This document shows positions 10,485 through 22,798 of a stretch of DNA of 64,000 nt, piece by piece. A model generated the notes under the pieces. It was given only the letters and a program-made list of their open reading frames with translations, made no database searches and was not told where the DNA came from. The DNA is from Azadirachta indica. Lineage: Eukaryota > Streptophyta > Magnoliopsida > Sapindales > Meliaceae. The position numbers were made by a program, and so were the translations under genes. Each line of letters opens with the position of its first letter. Position 1 is the first letter of the stretch. The stretch lies in NCBI GenBank assembly GCA_022749755.1, contig CM040445.1, forward strand, positions 12,173,182-12,237,181, given 5' to 3'.

Positions 10485-12440
10485 GAGAGCTAAAGCACTG
10501 AGGATTTTATGGTAATTTCACTAGCCGCATGCAAAACTCATGCTTGTTGCTTTGAAGGTTTTATTATCATTTTTAAATTATATTTTGTCCATATATGTTG
10601 TATGATTTGTCCCCATACTGACCATGATTTACGACGTGTGTGGACATGGTTTTATTTATTTATTTAAGTGCATATATATGTCTATGCATCTGCGACAATA
10701 ATGGGTATCACATACGTTATTCATAATTGGCATGGCGACAATTCATTGCTATTGATATATGTCAATCACTCAGAAGCTTATTTCATTTGATTGTCTGCTA
10801 CTGAGGAAATTAAATTTATATTCAAGTGTTTACTTTTCTGTTCTTTATGTATATATTATCAAACACATAAAGTTAAAACTGAAGACAAATATCTAAGTTA
10901 AGGATAGGCATCAAGAGCTTATGTGGTCTAGATTTCAAAGACATTTTATCATGTTTTTTCTTCATATATCTGCAATTGGTACGAGGGACTTGTGTGTATT
11001 ATTTCTTCGTAAATTAATAATTCCTTTATCTTAATATACGTTCCTCCATTCATTTCTTTTCTGAAAACGCCAATTCAGATCTCAGACATCAATTGTGTTT
11101 TCTTTTCTCCGCATATCAATTCAATAATAAAGTTAAGACATCATGTCCCTCGGCATCTAACTAAAGATAAGGTATCGATGGTGTAGATTTAATCACGTGT
11201 TTGTTGTTGAGAGAATAACATTACACCAATATATTTATATATAAAATTTTGTACTTTGACGAGGCCCATTAATTAAAATTATATATATATATATATATAT
11301 ATGTTTGTGTTGATTTTAATTTTCACACTAATTTGATGCTTTATAATCGAGATTCCAATACCTCTGAGTTTTCAGTATACTTTTACAAAAATCTAAATTT
11401 TTTTTAATAAATACTTATCTATATAATCTTTTAAAAGTTAAAGAAATTTATCTAATCTTTTAAAAATTCATTCAATATGCATAAATTTTGAATTGTGTAC
11501 AATAAAGGTTTAAAAAAAAAACTTAATCCTGTTTGAAATTCAATACTCGAATGTTCAAGTAATCGGAATACATATAACTCAAGATTGTAAGCCAGTTTTC
11601 GTAGATTTATTCAAAGTGTTTTAAGTAAAATTTATCATCATCAATACCTTATTTGCATATTTAATAGTTTTTCCTCTTGGGTGAACCTGGACAAAATGAG
11701 AGAATTTATTTAAAGAAAAAAGTAGAAAAGATAAATAAATTATGAAGCCATAACCAGGCTTACTTTTTATAATATAGTTGAAGTAAATTAGTAAATAAAT
11801 CTAAACTAAATAAGCAGTGCAAATATGCAACTAAATCTAGTTAGATGTTTAGTACATTTATCTAGTAGAGACTTATGTGTTATGCTGATTAGGAACGTAT
11901 TAAAAATAAGTTGTTGTATTAATAGCGTTATTTTAAAGTTATGTAAAAAATAAAAGATATGTAGCCGACGTACACATAGCACAAACTATATATACATGTG
12001 GTCCAATGTATAATCAATGAGAAGAATTACGTTTATTATTCATAATTGACATGAGGACAATTCATTGCGATCGATATGTCAATCAATTAGTTCAAAGCTT
12101 ATTAATTTTATTGTCTGCTACTGTGGAAACGCCAAGATAAAATCTCAGATATTAATCAATATATATGTGTTTTCTTTTCTCTTCATATTATCAAGCACAT
12201 AAAATTAAGAGTGAAGACAAAACTCTGAGTTATGGATTGTGTGGTCTATATTTCAAGGGCATTTTATCATGTTTTTCTTGTTGCGATGATCTCATTTTCT
12301 GTCAAATATCTTCATTTCGTAGGAGAAAATTTTGGACGGGAGGGATTTGTATATATGCATTATTTCTTTGTACAATAATTCCTTTATCTCAATATACGTA
12401 CGTATAATGATTCATCCGGTATATATTATATAACATCAAT
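10485..12440. repeat. R2 block: upstream flank of B-type genes
   Basis: Duplicated noncoding DNA that recurs at 21430-22798, 26134-27330, 29421-31250, 32489-33508, 36394-37190, 40973-42265 and 49690-52080. Marker words are GGCATGGCGACAATTCATTG, GTTATGTGGTCTAGATTTC and GATAAGGTATCGA. Within this copy the second half (12000-12440) repeats motifs of the first half, which suggests an older internal duplication. Confidence 0.8.
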
Positions 12441-13382
12441 TTGGGTAATTTTTTTAATAATTGACATCAAAAAATTCAATCTCGGTACTTAAAAATATTA
12501 AAAACTCAATTTTCAACACCTAGAAACAAGCAAAAGAGCTAAAATCTGGATAGATAAATGCAGAAGACATAAAAGAAATAAATTTTGGTTTGGAATAGAA
12601 GCAATTCAGCCATAGAGAATGTAGTTGTCATGGATGGAAACTGGTTAAAAATTAAGGCTTTTATGACTCCAAAACAGTCTCACTTGATTAAAAGATGGAC
12701 TAGAATTCTGTATTAATCTCAGCTTTTATTTGAGTAAATACAAACATGTTATTGGTAATTAATAAATAAGAATATAATAAAAAAACTAATAATCTTGGGA
12801 TACAATGGTTTAATATCTCGTGAACGAGGTTTCTTATTTTCTACTCAAATTTTTTTTTTAAAAAAATTTATATTGATAAAAATATACAAGCGTCAAAGAT
12901 AGTTAGCTTAAATCAATATACGATCTTAATTGGAAAATACAATTTTATTTTTCTAATTAAATATAGAATCAATCAATACCAATAAAGTAGCATTTATCTG
13001 CAACAAATGATCAATAATGCTAATATTTGCATCAAAATGGTCCACATTAAAATGTTAACACTACTAGCTATTTTGAATCCATGTATATTGTATAAAATTT
13101 AATCTTAAATATGAACACTTGATAACTTAATATAGTCAGTTGATCATATATTGCACGAGCTTCAAAATGCACCTAATAGAGTGATATATATCTTCTTACA
13201 ACAATGAAAAAATAAATATATTCAACTCAATAAACACGTAGATTGATTAAGAGTCAATTTTATTTAAGTTTCAAATTTCATACCCAGCTCAAAAACAACA
13301 TTAACCCATTCCACTTATTATTCTGCTACAATTTGACAGTGGAGTGATCACAAATTCACAAGCATACATGCTGCAAATTTAA
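12441..13382. repeat. R5 block: downstream flank of C-type genes
   Basis: AT-rich noncoding DNA homologous to 37195-38150 and 52085-53060, and in part to 31255-31555. Shared words include ATTAAAAGATGGACTAGAAT and AATAAACACGTAGATT. No gene seen. Confidence 0.75.
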
Positions 13383-13388
13383 TTTATT
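13383..13388 (-). terminator. Possible poly(A) signal of C-type gene
   Basis: AATAAA on the coding strand, 32 bp after the stop. This is close to the stop, so the call is tentative. Confidence 0.35.
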
Positions 13389-13419
13389 CTGTTAAATATT
13401 GATCGAACACGGCCATTAT

Positions 13420-14100
13420 TTAGAAGTAGTATTGCATCAATTTTTCCTTGATGCGGCTCAAATCTTCGTCGGCCTTGATAAACACTACACCGAACTGAAA
13501 ATCATCCCTCAGAGCCAAACGTCGAACAGACACATTCTCGTCGAAATACCTCCCGACGTCGCTGCACAAACTCACGCAAGACTCACACACAGATGGACAG
13601 TGAACAATCTTGTACGAACCCTTCACCCAATTCACCGTCTTCTCAATCTTAAACCAGTTTCTCAACGTTTTCGCCCCGGGATTGCCTTTAACGCCATTTG
13701 TCGTTATAAACCATTGACCGGCTGATTCATCGTAGTTGTCGACCTTCCACACTGTCGGCTGGTTGCAGGCGAGCGGGACCACGGTAAATTGGATGTTTAA
13801 GTCTTCCGATAGATAAATCGTATTTCGGTCACCGTTAGCGGGTGAAAAGGTTTGGGGGAGGCCACGTTGTAAATCAGAACGTTCTTGGATTACATCAAGT
13901 GGGCAGGTTTTGTTTCGGCCGCTGCCAAGGTTAAGCCCCCCGCCGCCTCCTCCAGTGAGGGCGGAGACGATATAGTAACTTGTATCGGTGCGGAGGGGCT
14001 CACCATGGATGTCGAGCACGGGTTCAGAAGCGGCGGAGGATGGTCTGCCGGCGGTGAAGACAAGTAGAAGGAAAGAGAGAGGCAGTAGTGAAGTCTTCAT
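13420..14100 (-). CDS. Kunitz-type protease inhibitor-like protein, C-type
   Basis: An intact 226-residue secreted Kunitz protein on a single exon. The signal peptide is about 1-24 (MKTSLLPLSFLLLVFTAG). The signature at 28-45 reads V-L-D-I-H-G-E-P-L-R-T-D-T-S-Y-Y-I-V. A run of seven glycines interrupted only by context (TGGGGGGL) follows, longer than in its relatives. The first cysteine is Cys66; the second and the CPSVCESCVSLC cluster give the usual six. Asn63 (NKT) is a possible glycosylation site. The loop that aligns with the soybean-inhibitor reactive site is QERSDLQRG. The C-terminus carries a charged extension (SRIKEKLMQYYF) that B-type and I-type proteins lack. It is the only intact C-type copy here; 53065 and the fragments at 38153, 60261 and 61024 are broken relatives. 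The protein resembles seed-albumin-like Kunitz proteins of Malvales, which is a family-level impression only. Confidence 0.93.
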   Translation of the reverse strand: MKTSLLPLSFLLLVFTAGRPSSAASEPVLDIHGEPLRTDTSYYIVSALTGGGGGGLNLGSGRNKTCPLDVIQERSDLQRGLPQTFSPANGDRNTIYLSEDLNIQFTVVPLACNQPTVWKVDNYDESAGQWFITTNGVKGNPGAKTLRNWFKIEKTVNWVKGSYKIVHCPSVCESCVSLCSDVGRYFDENVSVRRLALRDDFQFGVVFIKADEDLSRIKEKLMQYYF

Positions 14101-14161
14101 GGTTAATTTTTGTTCTGAAAGACGGTTTTGATGCTTGTAAATGAATGCAGAAGAGCTTGCA

Positions 14162-14168
14162 ATTTATA
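14162..14168 (-). promoter_or_regulatory. TATA box of C-type gene at 13420
   Basis: TATAAAT on minus about 62 bp before the ATG, in the context CTCTATAAATTGCAAGCTC, also found at 53807-53813. Confidence 0.75.
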
Positions 14169-17100
14169 GAGAAAGCCACGCACGTACAATAATTATATTA
14201 AATTGATGTTCCAAATTATATAATACGTGTTTGTTTTTATTTTTTATTTATGTTGGAACCAATTTTAAGACTCCTAAATGTATGATGAGGTACGTGCCTA
14301 TGAATTTTTTATTGGTATGTAAACCACATACGAGCCTCTAAACATGTCATCCATTTTTAACTGACCATATATATTAACAAACTCGTTTGTTGTAAATTTG
14401 AAATCGAATTTTCAATACCTAAAATTTCAATTTCAAATAATATATAATAATAAAAACTTCGTGATGCAACCGCATAGAATTGGTCCATTGATCCATTGGT
14501 CCGTGTCTTATACGATAAAACATCATTCATAAAATCAATTATCTATCTTTTTGGATTTTTCACATGGATTAAATTAATTAAAGTTGGCAATGAAAATAAC
14601 ACACATTTCAATAATTAATTAATTGTGTTTGATCCATGTGAATTATAACAAATTAAGCGATTCTAATTTTATTTGACTTTTTTTTATATAAATATATTTG
14701 TTAGTATTATAAATTAGAATTTTTTTTAAAGTTCTCCCAACCAATCCCTTAGCTAAGCTTGGGTGGTTGATTTTATTGGACCATTTGGTCTAAGAAGTAA
14801 TGCCACATGAATATATCTCCTAGCTTTTTGATATGACTTGAACGAACAATGTATGGTTACTAATTTAGTACTACTCGCTAGAAGTCTAGAATTGACATGG
14901 ATGAATCTAAATATAAAAGTAATAATATTAATCAAAATCTCTGTATATATGCAGTAACTGTTGCATGTGTGTGTTAATTTAATTGCATTTTGGACCATTG
15001 CACGTGCGTGCATGTTATAAGAAATTAAATCCAAAAGAGAGAACAAAGGGAACTTAGTCACAAATATTTGAAGCAATAATATTCATCGATCCAGATCACT
15101 CTCACCATTGAAATCGAGACCACAGATCAGAATTGTTTTATGAATGACAACATATCATATGTATGCCTCAACACTCCCACGACATTGCATGTTTAATATT
15201 AATTAATTATATTTTTTTTTGTTTGCTAATTAATTAAGCAACAGTAATTTAATTTCTAATTTTTTTCTATAATAAAAGGGTGTTAAAAAAAATGAAATTT
15301 AGGATAAAAAAACACAGCCACCCAAAATGAAATTTTTGTGACAATAAGAAGCACATGATAAAAGAGCCCTTGAATTTTACACCGTCGATCTCTAGTCGCT
15401 GGCTGATAGCAGATTAATTCGTCTTCTTCAGCCTTGATTTTATGTCTGATATATATATATATATATATTTATGCGGAGAACATGCATGAAACCACAATCA
15501 ATCAATGTCTGAGATTTGTCTTCTTCAGGTCTTAACTTTATTTATTGGACCAACTTGTTTTTGCTAGGATATATCGGACCCAAATTAGCCAAAGCATCCA
15601 CAATAATTATTTACCGAAAAGCATGAGTACACAGAAATTCGTCTTCGAGATCAATAACTTGCAGTTAAGCCACCTATTGTGCAATCTCCAAGGAGGAGAA
15701 ACAGACGGGTGGATTTATATGTGTGTATATATATATATATATATGCATTAAAGTTAAGATATTCTTAAAATCAAAAGAATTAATGAAAATAGATATAATG
15801 AAAACAAAATATTAAATTTGTTATAGTCAATAAAAATTTTTATTTATAAAAAATATATCGCCAAAATCATGATATAATTATTTTTCTTTAAATATCGTAT
15901 TTAATTTCTTTATAAATAAAACTCCTAAAACAATATATTGCAATTAGTTAATGAATAACACGATTCTCCTTTTGTTGATAAATTCTTTCGGTACACGTAG
16001 GAAAAGAGCTAACTCTTGAAATCTACACCACCAATAAAACATTATCTTTTGATTTAATTCGCTTGGGATTTTGCACATACAATTACAAAATAGATTTAAA
16101 ATTTTTCTTCAGTACGTGTGGATCTTACAAAACAATCGATCATTTTCAATATGTGAAAACATCGTGTTTAAATACATAAAAACAAAAAACAAAACTTCAA
16201 AATATTAGGTATCTACGAAGAATAATTCGTTGATAAAGTCATCATCCATCACTCTCAACAATATATTCTAGCTCAAAATAATTTTAATGTATAGTGACAA
16301 GCAAATGTTGAAAATTTAACATATATCCACTCTCCACCACAGATTGTTTGTTTTCTTTTTTATATTTTAAACAAAAGAACCGTTTTTATTAAACGAGTCT
16401 GAAGAGCTTACTGTGTCATTACATATTATTTTTTTTTTTATATATATATATATATATAATATATATTCAGAATTGATCTATTAAGAGTTTAGAATATTTA
16501 ATTGTAATTAAACTAAAAAATTTAATGAAGTACATATCATTTTTACTGTTAATTTATTTTTACGAAGAAATTTATGCTATTATATATATTTGAGGATTTG
16601 AACTCAGGTAGAGTACACCTACTTAGAAATGCGGAGTTGCATGCCATCATTTTCTTTTTATTTTATAATGGTAATTATAACTCAAAAATCTATGCAAATA
16701 CCTATAATTTTTTATTCGCAAATTTGTATTTAGGAGAGAATAATTTTTTTAAAAAAAATTAATCTAATTCATTTCTACTATGTTCTATTGATATCAAATG
16801 ATCAAAGTTTACACATGTATCATGCAGGTACCAATTGTTGTCAGGCCTATAATTATCACAAACTCATTGTTACATATGACCAATATTTTTAAAACATGTG
16901 ATAATAGTGAATAATATTGCAACACATTATATATAAATAAATAATGATTAATAACTCTTTAATGTTATATAATTTTTTATGCTATTTTATATATGATAAG
17001 AGTTAAATAGTTTCAATATTGAGATTAAATCTAATTTATATAATTAATATAACATAACTGATACACATGTGAAATACAATTTGCATTATAATTTGGTAAA

Positions 17101-17210
17101 TGGTTTTGAGAAATTACAAAAAATAAGTTATTTATAAAAATTTTATAGTTGTCATGTGTCTTATATAATTTTTTTTTTTTATTTTTATATAGTTCAGAAA
17201 CAATAATATA
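14169..17210. repeat. R4 block: upstream flank of C-type genes
   Basis: Noncoding. Positions 14376-15290 are nearly identical to 31554-32488 and similar to 38510-39530. Positions 15545-17210 are similar to 44660-46240, which in that copy leads into the I-type gene at 46383. A (TA)n run lies at 15450-15466 and another at 15728-15743. No gene seen; similar short open frames in the duplicate copies reflect recent duplication. Confidence 0.8.
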
Positions 17211-17960
17211 ATATCACTATACACACACATAATATTTCAGTCAATATTATTTACGATCCTTAATGGAAATTTTATCAACTTTCAGCCATTAATGAGGTGG
17301 AGTAATTTGTAATTTGCCCCACACAATAACAATCTTTATTTCAATATAAAAATTTATAAAAGTTATCATATCACCCACACATTAACTTTCATTCTTTTTT
17401 TTAACAACTAAAAGGGTAAAATTATAATATTATAAAGGGAGAATGCCCATTACCCCTCTACTTTTTCAACTAATACCCCATTACCTCCTATATTTTCTAT
17501 AATATCTCATTATTCTTCTGAATTCGATTTTTATCTTTAGTATTTTTTAATATTTTCGATTTTATCATTTATAAATCAATTGAACTGAAGTGCAAAATCA
17601 GAAAAAAGAAAAGAATCAGGGAAGTAATAGGGTATTAGACAAATTATAGGGGGTAATAGGGTATTAACTGAAATAATAAGGGGGTAATGGGAATTCTTCC
17701 TATAATAAATTTAATCAATAAAAAAATAATTCTTTGTTTTTTCTTCTCCCTTATTAAAAGATGAAAGTAAACATATGGAGTGGCCTGATAATTTTCATAA
17801 ATTTTAGGGTCAAATTGAAGACTATTAATATTAGTTGGGGTAAATTGAAATTATCTCACTTCATTATCGACTCAAAGTTGACAAAAATTTGATTAAGGGA
17901 CCTTAATAACATTGATTGAAACAATTTTAATCCAAGTGATGATTTTTAATAATGTTAAGG
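17211..17960. other. Interval where an I-type gene is expected but absent
   Basis: The left side matches the upstream flank of the I-type gene (46240) and the right side leads into R1, yet no inhibitor sequence is left between. The space holds a MITE-like element (17437-17700) and unassigned AT-rich DNA. Confidence 0.55.
17437..17700. mobile_element. MITE-like element with about 50-bp terminal inverted repeats
   Basis: The left end starts GGGAGAATGCCCATTACCCC. The reverse complement of the right end starts GGAAGAATTCCCATTACCCC, and the similarity continues for about 50 bases (CTAATACCCCATTACC against GTTAATACCCTATTACC). The length is about 264 bp with no coding potential. TATAA occurs on both sides (17431-17435 and 17701-17705), a possible target duplication. 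The superfamily is not determined. Confidence 0.7.
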
Positions 17961-20557
17961 CCATTTTTTTATCTAATATATATATATATATATATTAGAA
18001 TTTATAAAAATAAATATAAATAAATAAAAGCAAGTGACTGTAGTGCTGTCTATTTGAATCATCGTGAATATAATCAAATCTTTATTGAAAATTATACGCA
18101 ATGTTACCATCACCATTGTCGTTTAAACAACCATTGACTGTAAATTAAATGATGACGATGATGATATCATTGCATAGAATATTGAATAAGAATTTTAATG
18201 ATATCTAAAGTTATCTAAATGCTGTATATTCAATAGTGATCAATGGCTGTTAGTAATCAACGATCGTAGTCAGCTCCACTATAAGTTGTTCAATAAAAAA
18301 ATAAAATGTACATATATCATAATCATGTTAAATTATTTAATTTCCCTAAAAATGTAACAGTCTTTGTATTAGGACATTTGACAAATTAATGAGACATTAA
18401 GCCAAACAAAAGGTGCTATCGCACATTCTCCCTTTATTTTCAATATAAACGAAATTTGATATCAAAACTTTATATATGATGTCCAATAAGTTTTATTAGT
18501 TCAATTAATTAGTATTTACATTTCTAATTATAAGTTGACTGATTGTTTTGTTTTTTTTTTGGAACTTTCAAGTCATATATGTATCGTGGCATAGACCAGA
18601 TGGTCCAAAAAATGAGAATTATGCATTGGGTTTATTCATTTAATTAACATCAATACAATCCATTAATTTATATATATTACGAGCCAAGCATTTTTTTTTC
18701 AATCAAGTATATTTCATCTAAAAATTATATTTTAAAAATAAAATAATTTTTCTAAAATTAAAAAATGAGTTCAGTAGAATTTTTTAATTAAATTTTCTAA
18801 ATTAATTACAAAAATGGGGAAAAGATTTACTTTCATTTTTAGAAATGACTTAAAAAGTTCCTTGTTTCTTTAAGTTTAATTTTTCAACTTTCAACATTAT
18901 TAGTCTAAAGAATTCTCTCTCTTTTTAATTCTTTTTTAAAAGAAAAACTAAAAATTTCTTTTTTTGTTTTCAAATTTTTTTTAAGACCATTTTATGTCGT
19001 CCGTCGATATATAAAGCTAGATATCTGTCAAAAATTTAACCTATTTTTAGCGAGTCCTGATGAACATTCATTGATTAATTGGGTTTTGTTGTTTTCACTT
19101 TCTTGTCTTTTTTATTCCCCCATCAATCATGTTTACCTAACACTTGTGGTGGGATCGTCTCTGATTCATTCATATCCTTACAGTTTCTTCTTATTCTTCT
19201 TGTTTTTTATTTTAATTTATTTTCTCTTGTTCTAATTACTTACTAATATTAAGACATATTTTGTATTTCAGACTATTATACATTTATACTTCTACTCAAC
19301 TTTGAAATAATTAATTGAGACAGTAAATTTTTTTTTACTTATATTTAACCTCTCATAATTTGTACAATACTTCAAAATAAAATATATTCTTATTTATTTT
19401 TTACATCACTCGTATATTCATTCAAAAAAAATCTGGTCACATTAATATTCAGTTTATTAAAATCAAGCACCGATTATGAAAGAAAATATAATAGCAAAAA
19501 AAAAAAAAAAAATTTAATACTCATCAAATAAAGTTTATTAATTGTAACTATCTTAGCCTTTCTCTCCCAAAAAAAAAAAAAAATATTGATACAAGTTTAT
19601 CAAAATTATAAATTCGTTGAGTTGTTATTATGTACTTTCCTATAATTTGTCTTTGGACATAGTTTGTGTATTCTGCAGTATGTTTAATACCAGTACATAC
19701 ACTTAAATGAAGTAACGTTTTAATGTTTTGCAGACGAGTTTTCTCCCGTTTAAAACTTTTATTTTTTCTTTTTTTGTAAAAAAAAAAAAAAAAAAAAAAA
19801 ACTTCCATGTAATTGTTTGTAGTGTCTGGCAAGTGCTGCTTCTTTGGCTACACACTAACACTCCACCCAATTACTAATTATGAAAAAGTATAATAGCCGA
19901 CAATATGGCATGTTATTATTACACACTGAGAACATTGCTAGCACGTGTGATGGGGCTGTTTTCAAACCATAGGAAGGCCAATGCAAATTGGATACTAATT
20001 TTTTAATAATATTTTTGATATATATGGATTGAATTTTTTTTTGTCAAAATTTAAATTTTTGGTGATATAAGAAAGAAAAAATTCTTCCTTTTTTTGTTAA
20101 TTCGGTACAATATTTTCACTCTTTTTCATTCCTATAAATTGAAGGATTCTAATGTCTCAGACATAAGCCACAAAAGTGAGAAAAATAAAGATAGTAAGAT
20201 TGAGAGAGAAAAGAGACCGTTTTAAAAAATAATTTAAAATTATTTTAAAAGTGTTCTTTAAATTTTATCGTAAAACTTAAGAATTTTTATTGTGATCACT
20301 TTTTAATATAGTCAAAATTTTTATATGTAAATAATTTATAATCATCTTATAATTTTTTTCTAAATATTTTTAACATTAAAAAGATATTAGTGTCGATCTC
20401 CTGTTAATTTTGTACTATTATTTTCACTGTATTTAATTTTTCCCAACAATGTCATGGCCCAATTTGATCGGAGAAGAAAACAACAACGCCGTTTAACAAT
20501 ATAACTTCATAAAATCTTAAAAAAGTAAAAACATATAAAAACGTTTGAAATTAAAAC
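17961..20557. repeat. R1 block, long version
   Basis: Downstream flank of the B-type pseudogene at 20688. It is homologous to 24248-25975, 34985-36390 and 47500-48720 (words AAATAAAAGCAAGTGA and GATGTCCAATAAGTTTT). Poly-A/T runs of 13-24 bases lie near 19500, 19570 and 19780. About 490 bp at 19970-20460 has no counterpart in the 9686 copy and looks like an extra insertion of unknown kind. Confidence 0.75.
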
Positions 20558-20563
20558 TTTATT
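20558..20563 (-). terminator. Poly(A) signal of B-type pseudogene
   Basis: AATAAA on the coding strand at the position conserved in all B-type copies. Confidence 0.55.
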
Positions 20564-20687
20564 CAACCATTACGAACTCTTACAAGTTTCCCCGGAAAGG
20601 ATTACCACAGAGCTAAAGCTCCGCCCATTATTAATCCATCATAATATAATTACCTGGGAATTCTTCTTCTTCTTCTTCTTGTTAAAC

Positions 20688-21346
20688 CTAACAGTACATT
20701 GATCTCTCTTTAGCGAGAATTAACTTCACAGCAAACACTCGCTCCTCATCAGTAGCCAGAACCAAACGTCGATCGCTGCCCTCATAATCAATCCCGACGT
20801 TGCTGCAGAGATTTACACAAGAACCACAAACAGATGGGCAATGAACAATTTTATACGTTCCCGGAATTGATCCGAGACTCTCAAGCTTAAACCAGTTCTG
20901 CAAGGTTTGAGCGCCGGGGTTTCCTTCCTCTCCGCCAGTTGTTATAAACCATTTCCCTCTGGAATCGTCGTAGTTGTCAACTTTCCACACTGTCGGCTCG
21001 TTGCATCTCGTCTCTTTTACGAATCTTACGTTGAGATCGGTGGATTCGCGGACGATAGTAGAGTTGTCAACTGGTGAGAATCTTATTCTAATTCCCCTTT
21101 GCGAATCGAACCTCTCTTGCCTGACATCAAGAGGGCAGAGTCCATTTCTGCCGGGGAAGAGGCTGAGGCCGCCACCGCCTGGTCCTCGGAGTACAGGCAT
21201 GACGTAGTAATCGAGGGTGGATTCCACCTCTTGCCATCGCTGTCGATTAGAGGCTGACGATGATGAGCATCTTGTGCAAGCAGAGGTTTTGTGGCGAAGG
21301 CAATGAGGAGGAAGGAGAGTAGAGTTACAAGTGATGAGATCTTCAT
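20688..21346 (-). pseudogene. B-type Kunitz inhibitor, one-base frameshift
   Basis: The locus covers a complete B-type gene of 659 bp, which is 219 codons plus stop minus one base. The signal peptide and first mature residues are in one frame (start 21346). The rest, from E-S-T-L-D-Y-Y to the ending KERSMYC, is in another frame and is free of stops. The joint is at about 21229-21231, where + reads CCACCTCTTGCCAT and the intact copy reads CCACTTCGTTGCCAT, a loss of one base. Without repair, translation from the normal ATG gives 87 residues that lack the fold. The TATA box is also damaged (GATAAAT). All core motifs remain in the second frame: LCPLDV, the WKVDNYDD stretch and CPSVCGSCVNLC. The damage therefore looks recent. 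A second ATG at 21227 would give a leaderless 179-residue protein, which I consider unlikely to be used. Confidence 0.88.
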
Positions 21347-21420
21347 TTTCTCTTTTTTTTTTTCCCTCTCTTTTTGAGTTGGTAATTATTTGTTGTGTTG
21401 GATTCGATTTGGGAGAATGA

Positions 21421-21427
21421 ATTTATC
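21421..21427 (-). promoter_or_regulatory. Mutated TATA box of B-type pseudogene
   Basis: The coding strand reads GATAAAT where 9686 and 40222 have TATAAAT; the first T is lost. Confidence 0.6.
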
Positions 21428-22798
21428 GAGAGCTAATGCACTGAGGATTTTATAGTAATTTCACTATCCGCACGCAAAACTCTTGCTTATTTCTTTCAAG
21501 GTTTATTTTATATATTATCATTTTTCAATTTTGCTTTGTCCATATATTTTGTATGATTTGTCCCCAAACTGACCATGATTCACTACGTGTGTGGACATGG
21601 TTTTATTTATTTTTATTTATTTATTTAAAATGCATATATATGCAAATGCTTCCGCGCGACAATAATGGGTGTCTCGTACGTTATTCATAATTGGCATGGC
21701 GACAATTCATTGTTATTGATATACGTCAAACACTTGGTTCAAAGCTTATTAATTTGATTGTTTGCTATTGTAGAAATTAACGCCAAGATAAAATCTCAGA
21801 TATTGATTCACATGCATGTGTTTTTTCTTTTCTCCTCTATATGTATATATACATATTATCAAACACGTAAAGTTAAAACTGAAGACAAATATCTGAGTTA
21901 AGGATAAGCATTAACAGGTTATGTGGTCTAGATTTCAAGAACATTTTATCATGATCTCATTTTCTATCATATATCTGCAATTGGCACGAGAAAATTAAAT
22001 TTTGGACGGGAGGGACTTGTATGTATTATTTCTTGCTACATTAATTCCTTTATCTTAATCTACGTTGCTCCACTCATGGCTTTTTGAAAACGCCAATCCA
22101 GATCTCAGACATCGATTGTGTTGTTGTTTTTTTTCTCCGCATATCAATTCAATAATAAAGTTAAGACACCATATATCTCAGCATCTAACTAAAGATAAGG
22201 CATCCACGGTGTAGATTTAATCACGTGTTTCTTGTTGACAGAATAGTTTTTGCACGCATGAATGTGACTTCTATGCATTATTACTTGGTATATTCCTTGT
22301 TTATTCTCTTTATTTTTTATCATGTACAATTGTTTAAATATCAATCGATGATTTCATCCATAACGTTAAACCAATATATTTATATATAAAATTTTGTAAT
22401 TTGACGAGGTTCATTAATTCAAATATCTATATATATCAAAATTTGTGTCGATTTTAATTTCCGCACGAATTTGATATGCTCTATAATCGAGATTTTAATA
22501 CCTCTTAGTTTTCAGCATAATTTTAGAAAAATCTAAATTCTTTTAATTAATACTCATCTAATCTTTTAAAAGTTACAAAATTTATCTAATCTTTTGAAAA
22601 TTAATTGAATATGTATATTTTTTGAATTATGTATGATCAAGGTTTAAATAAGAAAGAGAAACCTTAATTTTGTTTGAAATTCAATACTCGGATATTGAAA
22701 CAAACGGAATACATATAACTCAAGATTGCAAACAAATTTTAGTTGATTTATTCGAAGTATTTTTAGTAAAATCTATCATCATCAATACCTTATTTGCA
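21428..22798. repeat. R2 block upstream of the pseudogene at 20688
   Basis: Homologous to 10485-11660 and 40973-42265, with all the marker words of R2. It ends abruptly at TTATTTGCA, where other copies go on with TATTTAATAGTTTTT and this one switches to module R3. Confidence 0.8.

Noticed and set aside
13885..14067. Open frames antisense to C-type genes (13399-13725, 13885-14067, 53530-53763)
   Set aside because: Shadows of the C-type coding sequence on the other strand.
14753..15076. Minus-strand open frame shared with 32039-32257
   Set aside because: Both lie in nearly identical R4 copies; the shared frame reflects recent duplication, and the third R4 copy at 39000-39310 does not keep it.
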